Shown: positions 9,399 through 19,397, counted from the stretch's first letter. The stretch: DNA of 64,000 nucleotides from Bacillus nitratireducens (GCF_001884135.1 NZ_MAOC01000009.1:1-64000), one strand, 5' to 3'. The notes: generated by a model from the letters alone, not told the origin. Translations and numbers: made by a program.

Positions 9399-9770
9399 AT
9401 GTACAAACAGTTACCACATGGAGTGAAGATCGGGGTTACACGATCAATTGTTGTTTCTTTTGAGAGATATATGAAAGAAATTGAATGGAATGAAGAAAAA
9501 TTTGATATGCAGCAATTTCTTGAACAGTGGAAACAATATTTATACACAAAATCAACTTGGATTAATAAAGTAGACGACGAGTTGAAAGGACATCCAGATT
9601 TCCATCAAGCATTAGCGATGAAAGTAAATGAAAAAATTAATGAGCTTATTAGTGAGAAACCAAACGAAGAACAATTAGAGCAGTTAAAACAGAGCGACGT
9701 AAAGCATGTTGATGAAATGTGTAAACTAGAAGCGGAGTATCATATGGAACGTTTATTAGTAACGAAGTAG
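9399..9770 (+). CDS. slaQ: SlaQ-like small cytoplasmic S-layer assembly protein
   Basis: The 123-aa protein is soluble, has no signal peptide and has a helical, charged C-terminal half. The B. anthracis literature describes SlaQ as a small cytoplasmic protein next to slaP and secA2 that polymerises and promotes Sap/EA1 secretion and lattice assembly. This gene has the right size and sits convergent to slaP-secA2. The identification therefore rests on context plus size rather than on a recognised motif. ATG 9399 is chosen over ATG 9339 because GGAGGG lies 8 nt upstream of it; the upstream extension would place that site inside the gene. Confidence 0.65.
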   Translation: MYKQLPHGVKIGVTRSIVVSFERYMKEIEWNEEKFDMQQFLEQWKQYLYTKSTWINKVDDELKGHPDFHQALAMKVNEKINELISEKPNEEQLEQLKQSDVKHVDEMCKLEAEYHMERLLVTK

Positions 9771-9787
9771 ATTTTACATAAAAATAG

Positions 9788-9836
9788 AGCCTATCCTAAA
9801 GAGGTGATGACCATCTTTTAGGATAGGCTTTTTTGT
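9788..9836. terminator. bidirectional terminator between slaQ and slaP
   Basis: A 13-bp stem (AGCCTATCCTAAA with its complement) is followed by TTTTTTGT. It serves the convergent slaQ and slaP. Confidence 0.85.
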
Positions 9837-9839
9837 ATA

Positions 9840-10721
9840 TTAGTCTTGTGGTACAAATGCTGTCCAGCTAGATAAATCCATATTTTGTTTCAAGATGGAT
9901 GAAGCAGGGAAAACAAATGACCATGGTTTTGTAGTATTCGCTTTAATTTCAAGATTCGGTAACGTGAAAGCACCTTTAACAACGACTTCTCCAGAAGCGT
10001 CCTCAATATGAAGGGGAAGTTGTTCTAGTTGAATGTTGTCTTTATAGCCGTTACGAATTAGCAGTGTTGTATGTAAATCGCCGTTCTCTTTCAGTGCGGC
10101 TTGTAAACCTAGGAAGTTAATTTCACCTTCACTTGGAGGCGTTAAATTGTCTACAAAATTACGTAAAGATTCTTTGCTTGCTTCAGGTAACTGCGCTTCC
10201 CAAGATGGATCTAAATCTAGTTCATGCTTACTTTCAAGTTCGAAAGCTAATTCCCAATCTGATTGAGATAGTTCAGCTTCAGTTATTGTTTCTTGCTCAA
10301 ATGTAAATATGAAAGGCATATTCACATTTGCAGGAATATCTCCAAGAGCAGACAGGTTAAATGTTTTACGTGCGCACAGCTTTTTATCTTTGTTTAATAG
10401 AAGTAATGTAACTTCTTCGAAAGAAATCGGTTTTGGGACACTGCTGCGAATGAACGCAGCTACATCGTATGCACCATCACGTTTTTCAATTTCAATTCCT
10501 GATAAAGAAATTTGATATTCTTGTAAAAGTGGTAATTCTTTATGTAAGAATTGGTAAATGTATTTTTGTTCTTGTGCTACTTCACCCCAGCTAGGATGGA
10601 AGTAAAGAACAGGCTTTACTGCTTTATTTTGAGAAGTAGTTTCTTCTTGTCCAAATAATTGATTACTAGAAACAGTAGTATCTTTTCCTTTTTTCTTTGC
10701 CTTTTTCAGGAATGATAACAT
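9840..10721 (-). CDS. slaP: SlaP, accessory Sec S-layer secretion protein
   Basis: The 293-aa protein begins with a short hydrophobic/basic N-terminus (MLSFLKKAKKKGKD) and contains no transmembrane segment. SlaP is encoded just downstream of secA2 in S-layer-bearing bacilli and, with SecA2, is needed for efficient secretion of Sap and EA1. Here it starts 11 nt after the secA2 stop with its own GAGGTG site, so the two are one operon. The fold appears to be repeated beta-rich segments (two parallel stretches about residues 50-150 and 200-290). The assignment relies on the locus and its length. Confidence 0.8.
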   Translation of the reverse strand: MLSFLKKAKKKGKDTTVSSNQLFGQEETTSQNKAVKPVLYFHPSWGEVAQEQKYIYQFLHKELPLLQEYQISLSGIEIEKRDGAYDVAAFIRSSVPKPISFEEVTLLLLNKDKKLCARKTFNLSALGDIPANVNMPFIFTFEQETITEAELSQSDWELAFELESKHELDLDPSWEAQLPEASKESLRNFVDNLTPPSEGEINFLGLQAALKENGDLHTTLLIRNGYKDNIQLEQLPLHIEDASGEVVVKGAFTLPNLEIKANTTKPWSFVFPASSILKQNMDLSSWTAFVPQD

Positions 10722-10732
10722 AAATTTTCACC

Positions 10733-13102
10733 TCATGATTGTACGTTTTCTGGGACTGCTAAATGTCTCGCGATATAGCGGCACATTTCTTTTTCAAAAT
10801 TACCGTAAGTGTATAAGAAAATATCCAAACCTTCTTTTTGGTAAAGGCGAGTTGGATCTTCTTGTTGATATTGTCTTAAGCCAATACCTTCTTTTAAGTG
10901 AGTCATTGCATCTAAGTGACTTACCCAGTTTTGATCTAGGAAGTGTAAACCAACGTAGCGCAGTGATTGTTGTAAATCCGCATGGTTATTTAATTCTTGT
11001 ACACGTTCGATATAGCTAGAAATTGTATCTTTTAAAACGATTTGTAAATCCTCAGGCGAATGTACGTCGTTCGCAGATAATAGCGGCAAAGTTTCAGCCG
11101 GTAAAATTTCTTTAATAGATGCTGTTAAACTAGTGAAATCCCATTCTTCAGGAAGCATTCCTTCGAAAAGGTGCTGTTTAGCAATTGCATCTACAGAATG
11201 TCCAATCATTGGAATAACAAGTTCTATCATATTTGTTTCTTCTTTTAATAAATTGTTGCGCAGTGTATAGATAACATTACGTTGATCATTAATTACATCA
11301 TCTAGTTTTAAATTATATTCACGCATTGAGTAATGACTACCTTCACAAATTAATTGTGTACGGTTAATGAAATCATGGACCTTAGATGTATGAATAAGTC
11401 CTGTTTTGTCAGTTTTTAGTGATTTTTCCAACTTTTCTACTTCTTCGTGTGCGAAGCGCTTTAGCATCTCATCCTCTAAAGATAGGAGGAATTGAGAGCT
11501 TCCCGGATCACCTTGGCGACCAGCTCGTCCTTTAAGTTGGTTATCAACACGGCGGGATTCATGACGTTCTGTTCCAATTACATGTAATCCACCAAGGGCG
11601 TGGACACCCTCACCTAGTAAAATATCAGTACCTCGGCCTGCCATATTTGTAGCGATTGTAATTTGACCTTTTTGTCCAGCAGTTGCGATCAAATCGGCTT
11701 CTTGTTCTGCACTCTTCGCGTTTAATAATTGATATTTGATGTTTGCTTCATCTAAGTAACGAGCAACTGTTTCAGATTGCAAGATAGACATCGTCCCAAT
11801 TAAAATAGGGCGTCCTTGCTTATGGTGTTTTAGAACTTCTTCACGCACAGCTTTATATTTATCATCAGCCGTTACATATACTACATCATTTTTATCTTCA
11901 CGAAGAACAGGACGGTTCGTTGGAATTGGAAGAACTTCCATATTGTATACACGGTTGAATTCTTTTTCTTCTGTTTTTGCTGTACCTGTCATACCTGATA
12001 ATGCTGGATACATACGGAAGAAGTTTTGAATTGTAATAGAAGCTTGTGTTTGGTTTTCTTCTGTAATTTCTAAACCTTCTTTTGCTTCTAGTGCTTGATG
12101 CAAGCCGTCACTTAAAGAGCGACCATCCATAACACGTCCTGTGAAAATATCTACAAGTAGTATTTTTTCATCATGCACAATATAGTCAACGTCAAGCTGG
12201 AAAGCGACATTGGCACGTAATGATTGAATCATATAATGGTATAGAGTTTGATGCTCTAAATCATATAAGTTATCGATATCAAATAAATCTTCTATTTTTG
12301 TAATACCGTCTTCTGTAAAACTAGCTGATTTCGATTCTGCATCGTATGTATAGTGAAGGGTATCTTGGAACGATTTAATAACTTTTGCACATAAATAATG
12401 CAAATCAGAGCTACTGGATTTCTTCCCAGCAATGATAAGTGGCGTTTTCGCCTCATCAATTAAAACGCTATCAATCTCATCGATAATAGCAAAGTGATAG
12501 GGGCGCTGAACTTGATCATTTTGTGAAGCAGCCATATTATCGCGAAGATAATCAAAACCAAACTCTGTTCCAATACCGTATGTAATATCAGCTTCGTATG
12601 CAAGTTTCTTTTCAGAAGGATCGATTTGAGGAATATTTAATCCAACTTGTAAACCGAGAAATTCATGGACTTGGCCAATTAACTCTTTATCACGCTTTGC
12701 TAAATAGTCGTTTACCGTAATAACATGAACGCCTTTTCCTTCAAGTGCACGTACATATGTTGGAAGAGACGAAACTAATGTTTTTCCTTCACCAGTTGGC
12801 ATCTCTGCAATATTACCTTCTAGTAATACTAGTCCACCAATTAACTGTACATCGTAATGGCGTAATCCAAGCACGCGTTTTGCGGCTTCGCGTACAACAG
12901 CGAATGCTTCTACTTTTATGTCATCAACTGTTTTACCATCTTTAAGCATACTTTTGAATGTGACAGTTTTGCGACGTAATTCTTCGTCAGATAAATCAGA
13001 CATTTGTTTTTCCAAATTATTAATATCTTGAACGAGTTGTTCATATTTTTTTAGCTTTCTCTTTTGAGAATCTCCTAACAATTTCTTTACCGAATTCAGC
13101 AT
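10733..13102 (-). CDS. secA2: SecA2, accessory preprotein translocase ATPase
   Basis: This is a 789-aa SecA-family DEAD motor. Walker A is MPTGEGKTL, the DEAD-type box is IIDEIDSVLIDEAKTP, and helicase motifs include GMTGTA and NMAGRGTDI. It lacks the C-terminal zinc-binding tail (CxCxSGx8CH) of housekeeping SecA and ends at AVPENVQS, as expected for SecA2. In B. anthracis SecA2 exports the S-layer proteins Sap and EA1. The start is ATG 13102, with AAGAGGAG 9 nt upstream. The longer frame (from 13162) would include the promoter -10, so I reject it. It is followed by slaP in the same operon. Confidence 0.93.
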   Translation of the reverse strand: MLNSVKKLLGDSQKRKLKKYEQLVQDINNLEKQMSDLSDEELRRKTVTFKSMLKDGKTVDDIKVEAFAVVREAAKRVLGLRHYDVQLIGGLVLLEGNIAEMPTGEGKTLVSSLPTYVRALEGKGVHVITVNDYLAKRDKELIGQVHEFLGLQVGLNIPQIDPSEKKLAYEADITYGIGTEFGFDYLRDNMAASQNDQVQRPYHFAIIDEIDSVLIDEAKTPLIIAGKKSSSSDLHYLCAKVIKSFQDTLHYTYDAESKSASFTEDGITKIEDLFDIDNLYDLEHQTLYHYMIQSLRANVAFQLDVDYIVHDEKILLVDIFTGRVMDGRSLSDGLHQALEAKEGLEITEENQTQASITIQNFFRMYPALSGMTGTAKTEEKEFNRVYNMEVLPIPTNRPVLREDKNDVVYVTADDKYKAVREEVLKHHKQGRPILIGTMSILQSETVARYLDEANIKYQLLNAKSAEQEADLIATAGQKGQITIATNMAGRGTDILLGEGVHALGGLHVIGTERHESRRVDNQLKGRAGRQGDPGSSQFLLSLEDEMLKRFAHEEVEKLEKSLKTDKTGLIHTSKVHDFINRTQLICEGSHYSMREYNLKLDDVINDQRNVIYTLRNNLLKEETNMIELVIPMIGHSVDAIAKQHLFEGMLPEEWDFTSLTASIKEILPAETLPLLSANDVHSPEDLQIVLKDTISSYIERVQELNNHADLQQSLRYVGLHFLDQNWVSHLDAMTHLKEGIGLRQYQQEDPTRLYQKEGLDIFLYTYGNFEKEMCRYIARHLAVPENVQS

Positions 13103-13135
13103 GTTGTAAACACTCCTCTTACTGACAATAGCTAC

Positions 13136-13162
13136 ATTATAGCACATGTTTATCTTGAACAA
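13136..13162 (-). promoter_or_regulatory. probable secA2-slaP promoter
   Basis: On the minus strand an extended -10 (TGCTATAAT; core 13136-13141) lies 34 nt before the secA2 ATG. TTGTTC at 13157-13162 is a plausible but short-spaced (15 bp) -35. Confidence 0.5.
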
Positions 13163-13371
13163 GTAGAAGTAGTAAATTGAAGAAAATACTGGATAAAAAT
13201 ACGTGTATCATGCACATATTATATTTAAAGCATAAAAAGAAAGAGAGTATTCAATATATAAGAAATTTGGTATGATAACTAAATGAGATAAAGTGATGAT
13301 TCTCAAGATGAATGAATAATATGGATTTAATATTTTATGTAGATTATATATTGAAAGAAAAGAGATAGAAG

Positions 13372-14892
13372 ATGAATAAGAAGTTTGTAAAAGGCGCTGC
13401 GATTTTAACCGTTACAACGTTTTTATCGAAAGTAGTGGGGAGTTTTTTTCAAATCCCATTGCAAAATATAGCAGGGGATGAAGTACTTGGGATTTTTCGC
13501 CTTGTTTTTCCTGTATATATGATAGCCTTAACTTTATCAGTAGCGGGAGTCCCGCTAGCAATATCCCAGTTAATAGCTGATCTTCATGAAAAGAATGATC
13601 GTGATGGAATAGCGAAATTGTTTACGTCCGCATCTATTATAGGTGTTATATTTGGGGTTCTCGGATTTTTAATTATTATTATTGGATCAAGTAGCATTGC
13701 AAATATGCTTGGTGGGCAAGAGACGAGGCTAGCATTAATTGTTACTTCGTTTGCTTTATTAATCGCACCATATATGGCAGTGTACCGTGGATATTTCCAA
13801 GGGTTCGGAGATATGATACCTACTGGTGTATCACAAGTAATTGAACAGTTGATACGCGTATTCTTTATGCTAACAATTGCTTATGTATTTGTATATTGGA
13901 ATAAAAGTAGTGATATCATAACAGGCGGAGCGATGATTGGTTCTTGTTTTGGTGTTATTACGTCACTCATATATTTGCGAATGAAATATGTGAAAAGCAT
14001 GTATCGCTATAAGAGCGAAACATATTCATTACAAGATTTTAAGACAAACGCGAAAAACATACTCCGTGTTTCAATTCCAATTGCAATTGGAGCGTTATCG
14101 ATGCCTGTTTTAAATTTAGTTGATTCTATAACAATTCCACATGTATTACATGAATCTTCTACAACGATTCAGGAACAGTTTGGTATATATAGCCGTGGTT
14201 TTGCATTTACGCAATTAATTGTTGTATTTGCAAGTGCGATAGTATTTCCGTTAATTCCATTATTAACAGCGGCTTTAACAAAAAAAGATATAGCTTTAGC
14301 TAAACTGACAGTAAAACGTACAAATGAGTTTGCGCACGTTTTAACAATGCCGATAACGATATGGCTTATGGCGCTCACAGTACCGCTTAATGTTGCATTA
14401 TTTACAGATACAAAAGGAAGTGGTATGTTAGCTATTTTAATTGGTAGCTCGTATTTCACATCACTTATGGTATTATCAATAGGAATCTTGCAAGGGATTA
14501 ATCGTTCGATGCAAGCAGCATGGATTGTCATCGGTGCAAGTTTCGTAAAAATTATATTAAATATAGCGCTAGTAAACCAATTCGGTATAAATGGAGCAGC
14601 GTATAGCACCCTAATTATTTATATAATGATTTGTATCGCAAATCATATTTATATTAGAAAAGATCTTTCTTATCCAATGGATATAGGGAAGTTTTTGGCG
14701 GTCATTGGAGTATCTAGTATTTTAGGTATAGCATTATACTTTGTGTCTACATTAATTAATGTGACAGATTCCAGGATTCTAGCAATGATATATAGTGCTG
14801 TGGCGCTAAGTGTAGCATCAGTATTATATGGCATATGTGCACTTAAACTAAACTGGATATCGAAAGAACAAATTCCATTTTTACGTAAATAA
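13372..14892 (+). CDS. csaA: CsaA, MATE/MVF-type polysaccharide flippase
   Basis: The 506-aa protein has about 14 hydrophobic segments. It starts KKFVKGAAILTVTTFLSKVVGSFFQIPLQN, a MurJ/SpoVB-type polysaccharide_synt N-terminus (first helix after a short basic stretch). It should flip lipid-linked saccharide precursors across the membrane. In S-layer bacilli csaA lies immediately upstream of csaB, and together they are needed to display pyruvylated SCWP, the ligand of SLH domains. The Shine-Dalgarno (AAAGAGAT) is weak. The gene is divergent from secA2. Confidence 0.85.
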   Translation: MNKKFVKGAAILTVTTFLSKVVGSFFQIPLQNIAGDEVLGIFRLVFPVYMIALTLSVAGVPLAISQLIADLHEKNDRDGIAKLFTSASIIGVIFGVLGFLIIIIGSSSIANMLGGQETRLALIVTSFALLIAPYMAVYRGYFQGFGDMIPTGVSQVIEQLIRVFFMLTIAYVFVYWNKSSDIITGGAMIGSCFGVITSLIYLRMKYVKSMYRYKSETYSLQDFKTNAKNILRVSIPIAIGALSMPVLNLVDSITIPHVLHESSTTIQEQFGIYSRGFAFTQLIVVFASAIVFPLIPLLTAALTKKDIALAKLTVKRTNEFAHVLTMPITIWLMALTVPLNVALFTDTKGSGMLAILIGSSYFTSLMVLSIGILQGINRSMQAAWIVIGASFVKIILNIALVNQFGINGAAYSTLIIYIMICIANHIYIRKDLSYPMDIGKFLAVIGVSSILGIALYFVSTLINVTDSRILAMIYSAVALSVASVLYGICALKLNWISKEQIPFLRK

Positions 14893-15057
14893 AATCGTTT
14901 GTTATAGAAAATGAACAATATTATAAATGGGCATGACTTGTTAGATGTTTGTGAAAGAAATCAATTTGAAGTTATCAAACCTTCCTCGGCAAGGAATGGA
15001 TAACAATTTGTTTAATTACAAAAAGAGTTGATTGCGAAATGTTGGAGGAGATTAAGA

Positions 15058-16158
15058 GTGCGGTTAGTTTTATCAGGATATTATGGTTTTTATAATGTTG
15101 GGGACGAAGCAATTTTGCAATCAATTATTAAAGCGCTACATGAAGAGGATCCTACTCTTGAGCTTGTTGTACTTTCAAATGACCCCGACTATACAAGGAA
15201 AATGTACGGTGTAGAAGCAGTAAATCGCTGGGATATAAGAGCGATTTACCGAGAAATAAAGAGAAGTAATGGTTTAATTAGCGGAGGCGGAAGTCTCTTG
15301 CAAGATAAGACGAGTATTAAAAGTATTTTATACTATACGGGTATTATGCGACTTGCCCGTTTTTTGAAAAAGCCGTATTATATTTACGCCCAAGGAATCG
15401 GACCTATTACGAAGAAGCAAAATCGTTTATTAGTGAAATGGCATGTATCAAAGGCTGAATATATATCAGTGCGTGATGAAGACTCTTTTTTGTACTTAAA
15501 AGAAATTGGTATTAAGAAAGATATCGAACTTGTTCCAGATCCGGTATTAGCTTGTCAGCCAGAAGAAAAGAAATCCAATTGGCTTCAAAAACATTCTCTG
15601 CAAGGAAAAGTCGTTGCGGTTAGTGTAAGGTACTGGGATGCAAAAGAAGATTATATGAAGAAGTTAGCAGATACGCTGAAAAAGCTTAAGCAAGAGGGAT
15701 ACCATATTTTATTTGTACCGATGCATGGACCATTTGATCAAAATGCATCAAGGGATATCATTAATTTGATGGGAGAAGAAGCGCACATGCTCCCTTATAA
15801 AATGGATATTCATGAGAAAATCTCTATTTTATCAGAATGCTCCCTTTTAATAGGGATGAGACTGCATGCTCTTATATTATCGGCAGTTGCAAACACGCCT
15901 ATGATTGGAATTTCATATGATCCAAAGATCGATTCGTTTTTACAACAAGTAAATCAGCCGATTATTGGGAATGTTGATGGAGACTGGACGACAGAAACAT
16001 TACATAGTATGGCGATTAAACAATTAGAGCAAACAGAATATGTACAAGAAACGTTAGGACAAAGGGTAGAGGAATTGCGTGAGCAAATTTCCATAGCGTC
16101 CAAATATATTATTAATGACTTACATGCAAAAGAGTCTATAAAAAGAGGAATGGAATAG
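15058..16158 (+). CDS. csaB: CsaB, SCWP polysaccharide pyruvyl transferase
   Basis: The 366-aa protein belongs to the polysaccharide pyruvyl transferase family. Its landmarks are an N-terminal GYYGFYNVGDEAIL, a central YAQGIGP and a late H-containing SLLIGMRLHALILS motif. It transfers pyruvate from PEP to a ManNAc residue of secondary cell wall polysaccharide, making the ketal that SLH domains recognise. The start is GTG 15058, placed 7 nt after GTTGGAGGAG. The upstream ATG (15028) lacks a site and adds ten unlikely residues. A hairpin of uncertain role (14971-15004) lies between csaA and csaB. The stop codon sits in the loop of the terminator. Confidence 0.93.
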   Translation: MRLVLSGYYGFYNVGDEAILQSIIKALHEEDPTLELVVLSNDPDYTRKMYGVEAVNRWDIRAIYREIKRSNGLISGGGSLLQDKTSIKSILYYTGIMRLARFLKKPYYIYAQGIGPITKKQNRLLVKWHVSKAEYISVRDEDSFLYLKEIGIKKDIELVPDPVLACQPEEKKSNWLQKHSLQGKVVAVSVRYWDAKEDYMKKLADTLKKLKQEGYHILFVPMHGPFDQNASRDIINLMGEEAHMLPYKMDIHEKISILSECSLLIGMRLHALILSAVANTPMIGISYDPKIDSFLQQVNQPIIGNVDGDWTTETLHSMAIKQLEQTEYVQETLGQRVEELREQISIASKYIINDLHAKESIKRGME

Positions 16159-16225
16159 AGGCCATTCCTCTTTTAATTCAATAATTGAGTAGAAAAAAGA
16201 ACAGAGGTTGTCTGTTCTTTTTTTG
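16141..16225 (+). terminator. two consecutive terminator hairpins after csaB
   Basis: The first (16141-16174) pairs AAAGAGGAATGG with its complement across the csaB stop codon and ends in TTTT. The second (16196-16225) pairs AAGAACAGA with TCTGTTCTT and ends in a T tract. Together they isolate the S-layer gene downstream. Confidence 0.75.
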
Positions 16226-16848
16226 CTATGTAAGTAAGGATTTGAAAGAGAAGCGTATGAAAGAAAAAATGTCGAAAAAAACAACAGATTGAAGTTTTAG
16301 TTGTTCCTGAATAGGTGGGTTTTATCTTAAAATCTTAACGTTATTATATAAATAATATCGGTATAATGCGTTTTATATGAAAATAATTGGATAATGATGT
16401 CGGTTTTCTTCAAAAAAGCGATCTTAAGAATTATGTCGAACGCCAGAGAAATATAGCGTTAATTAATTTTATTATCTTTATATTTAGATGTTGAAATTAT
16501 AAGTGTTTTTCTGCTATAGTTGTAAATGGTTATATAAATATTGTACAAATGTAGTTCTGACGTATTGTTTCGTACATTTAAGATATTCCGATTTTAAAAT
16601 CGGGTTATTTAAAATAAAAGTCGAAAAAAAATGAACGTTAGAATTATGAGAATTCACTTTTTTGTCGAATTTAAGGATTTAAATTCGGGTAAAAATGCTT
16701 TGATGTCGTTATTATTCTGTATTACGGAATAATTTATATATATAGGATCTTAACTACATTTATATTTACTAGTTTCAACATTAAATAGAATATCTATTTA
16801 AAATATTATGGAACTAGTATTACATTCCTGAAGGAGGAAATATATAAA
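16226..16848 (+). promoter_or_regulatory. long AT-rich leader/regulatory region of the first S-layer gene
   Basis: There is no gene in these 623 bp. Four same-strand GTCGAA motifs occur at about 16272, 16435, 16620 and 16664. A perfect 16-bp palindrome (CCGATTTTAAAATCGG) lies at 16588-16603. A nested hairpin sits just before the ribosome site: the outer stem is 16767-16776 with 16810-16819, the inner stem 16781-16789 with 16793-16801. The strong site GAAGGAGGAAA follows at 16829-16839. The hairpin would be in the 5' UTR and may stabilise the abundant mRNA. Confidence 0.7.
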
Positions 16849-19347
16849 ATGGCAAAGACTAACTCTTACAAAAAATTAATCGCTGGTACAATGACAGCAG
16901 CAATGGTAGCAGGTGTTGTATCTCCAGTAGCAGCAGCAGGTAAAACATTCCCAGACGTTCCAGCTGGTCATTGGGGAATTGATTCTATTAACTACTTAGC
17001 AGAAAAAGGCGCAATTGCAGGTAATGGCACAGGAATGTTCGAGCCTGAAAAAGAAATAACTCGTGCAGAAGCAGCTACAATGATGGCTAAAATCTTAAAC
17101 TTACCAATCGAAGAGAACGCTAAACCATCTTACCCTGACGCTCAAGAAGGCTGGGCTACTTCAATCATCGCAGCAGTTGAAAAAGCTGGCGTAGTTAAAG
17201 GTAAAGATAACGGCAAATTCGAGCCAAACGGCAAAATCGACCGCGTTTCAATGGCATCTATGCTTATAGAAGCTTACAAATTAGATACTAAAGTAAACGG
17301 TACTCCAGAAACTAAATTCAAAGACTTAGAAGATAGCTGGGGCAAAGCAAAAGCTAACATCCTAGTTGAATTAGGAATCTCTGTAGGAACTGGCGACAAA
17401 TGGGAGCCAAATAAAACTGTAACTAAAGCAGAAGCAGCTCAATTCATTGCTAAGACTGACAAGCAGTTCGGACAAAAATCAGAAGCTAAAGTTGAGTCTA
17501 TTAAGGCAATCAACGCTAGAGAGATCGAAGTTAAACTTGGCGCTACAGTGAAAGAAGAAGATGTGAAGAACGCGAAATTCACAATTTCTCAAGGTGGTAC
17601 TCCAGTAGCAGTTCCTGCAAAAATCGGTGAAGATAAAAAATCTGTAATCTTAACTCTAGAAGATGCTGATATGCTTAAAAATAACAATGCTTATGTTGTG
17701 ACTGTTGAAAAATTAAAAACTGCTGAAGGCAAAGAAATTCCAAAAGCATTAGAAGTTATCTTCTTTAATGATGAAGTAGCTCCAATTGTATCTACAGTAT
17801 CTACTCTAGAAGGAAAACTTAAAGTTGTATTCAGTGAAAAATTAAATGCAACAAAAGGTGCAACTGTAGTAGTTAACGGCCAAAAAGTTGAAGGTAAAGT
17901 GGAAAACAATACATTCACTTCTAATAACGCTTTAAATCTTGAAAACGGTAAAGAATTCTCAATCATCGTAACTGGTGCTACAGATTTAGTTAATAACACT
18001 ATGGAAATGTACGAAGGTAAAGCTACTTATAAAGTAGAAAAAGATGTTACAGCTCCAGAAGTTAAAGATGTTAAAGTGAAAGAACTTGCTAAAGGAAACG
18101 CTACATTAGAAGTTACATTCTCTGAAGAGATGACTAACGCGGACCTAGGTACTGTAACAGTTAAAAAAGGCAAAGAAACTTTAGTAGCTACAATTTCTGC
18201 TGATGCTCAAGATAAAACAAAAGCAGTTGTTGAAGTAAAAGACGCTCTTAAAGCAGATGAAACAGCCACAAATCTTACAGTTGAACTTGTTGGTTATAAA
18301 GATGCAGCTAACAACGTAGGTCAAAAAGTATCTAAAGAAGTAAAAGTTACAAAAGATGTTGTAGCTCCTAACTTCGTAAAAGCTGTAGCAGAAAAAGAAC
18401 AAAGCGTAGCAGCTACATTTACATTTGACAAAGAAGTAAATGTTGAAACAACTAAATTTGATAAAAAAGTTGTTCGTATTATTAATCAAGATACAAGTGA
18501 AGATGTAACAGAACAAGTAACTGCAGCAGTAGTTAAAGATAATAAAAAAGCAATCACTTTAACATTCCCAGCTGCAGGTAACTACAAAGTTGCTGCTTCA
18601 AAAGGATTTATTCAAGATACAGCTGGCAATAATTCAGCAGCATTTACTGCAGATGTAAAAGTTGATAAAAAGAAAGATGAAGAAGTAGTAAACGTAGATA
18701 AAGTAGCTCCAAAGGTAACAAGTGCAGCATTTAATAAGGCTGAAAATACTCTTGTAGTGAAATTTGACAAGGTAGTAAAAGGTGGTCAAGGTGCAGAGTC
18801 AGCAGCTAATGTAAGCAACTACACATTAGCAGGTGCTAAATTACCAGAAGGTACACTAATCACTTTATCTGGTGATACTGCAACTATCGAACTACCAAAA
18901 ACATTCACTTTCGAAAAATCAGAAACAGTGAAGTTTACAGTAGCTAACGTTGCAAATGCATCTGGAGTAAAAATGGGTACAACAAACCTATTATTAGATG
19001 TTATTGATACAAAAGCTCCTGAATTCAAATCAGCTAAAGTTACAAATGTAGGGAAACAAGAAGTAACTCTTACATTCTCTGAAGCTGTAAACGTTGATGC
19101 AACTGACTTTGTATTTGACTTAAATGGTGTGCCATTTACAGTAACAGAAGAATCTGCTAATAAAGCAAAAGAAAGTGCTTCTAAAGAAGTAGCACTTAAG
19201 CTAACAACTACAGAGAATGTTAACTTTGCAACTGGTACATTAACGCTTAAAGCTAAAGAGCTTAAAGCGAATGAAACTTTAAATACAGTTGACGGCCTAG
19301 CAAATAACAAACTTGTTGCTTTCAAACCAGTAACAGTAGCTCGCTAA
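16849..19347 (+). CDS. S-layer protein at the sap position (SLH x3 + Ig-like lattice domains)
   Basis: The protein has 832 aa. A signal peptide (residues 1 to ~30, ending SPVAAAG) is followed by three SLH domains (about 34-77, 94-135, 152-197) that bind pyruvylated SCWP. The rest is a chain of about five Ig-like repeats that each open with an xAPxV/F...V-FS/DK-V pattern: VAPIVSTV, TAPEVKDV, VAPNFVKA, VAPKVTSA and KAPEFKSA. It forms a two-dimensional surface lattice. The first ~200 residues match B. anthracis Sap in order and wording, and the gene sits where sap does. The lattice region, however, is not the B. anthracis Sap sequence as I recall it, so this is a positional counterpart with an exchanged assembly domain. 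Confidence 0.9.
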   Translation: MAKTNSYKKLIAGTMTAAMVAGVVSPVAAAGKTFPDVPAGHWGIDSINYLAEKGAIAGNGTGMFEPEKEITRAEAATMMAKILNLPIEENAKPSYPDAQEGWATSIIAAVEKAGVVKGKDNGKFEPNGKIDRVSMASMLIEAYKLDTKVNGTPETKFKDLEDSWGKAKANILVELGISVGTGDKWEPNKTVTKAEAAQFIAKTDKQFGQKSEAKVESIKAINAREIEVKLGATVKEEDVKNAKFTISQGGTPVAVPAKIGEDKKSVILTLEDADMLKNNNAYVVTVEKLKTAEGKEIPKALEVIFFNDEVAPIVSTVSTLEGKLKVVFSEKLNATKGATVVVNGQKVEGKVENNTFTSNNALNLENGKEFSIIVTGATDLVNNTMEMYEGKATYKVEKDVTAPEVKDVKVKELAKGNATLEVTFSEEMTNADLGTVTVKKGKETLVATISADAQDKTKAVVEVKDALKADETATNLTVELVGYKDAANNVGQKVSKEVKVTKDVVAPNFVKAVAEKEQSVAATFTFDKEVNVETTKFDKKVVRIINQDTSEDVTEQVTAAVVKDNKKAITLTFPAAGNYKVAASKGFIQDTAGNNSAAFTADVKVDKKKDEEVVNVDKVAPKVTSAAFNKAENTLVVKFDKVVKGGQGAESAANVSNYTLAGAKLPEGTLITLSGDTATIELPKTFTFEKSETVKFTVANVANASGVKMGTTNLLLDVIDTKAPEFKSAKVTNVGKQEVTLTFSEAVNVDATDFVFDLNGVPFTVTEESANKAKESASKEVALKLTTTENVNFATGTLTLKAKELKANETLNTVDGLANNKLVAFKPVTVAR

Positions 19348-19366
19348 TTGAAATAAATTTCAATAG

Positions 19367-19397
19367 AAAGAGTCCACATTATGTGGGCTCTTTTTTT
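19367..19397 (+). terminator. terminator of first S-layer gene
   Basis: AAAGAGTCCACAT is paired with ATGTGGGCTCTTT and followed by a T7 tract. Confidence 0.85.

Noticed and set aside
13103-13162. Longer SecA2 N-terminus from 13162
   Set aside because: It would include the promoter -10 and the ribosome site; SecA2 proteins begin near MLNSVKKLLG.
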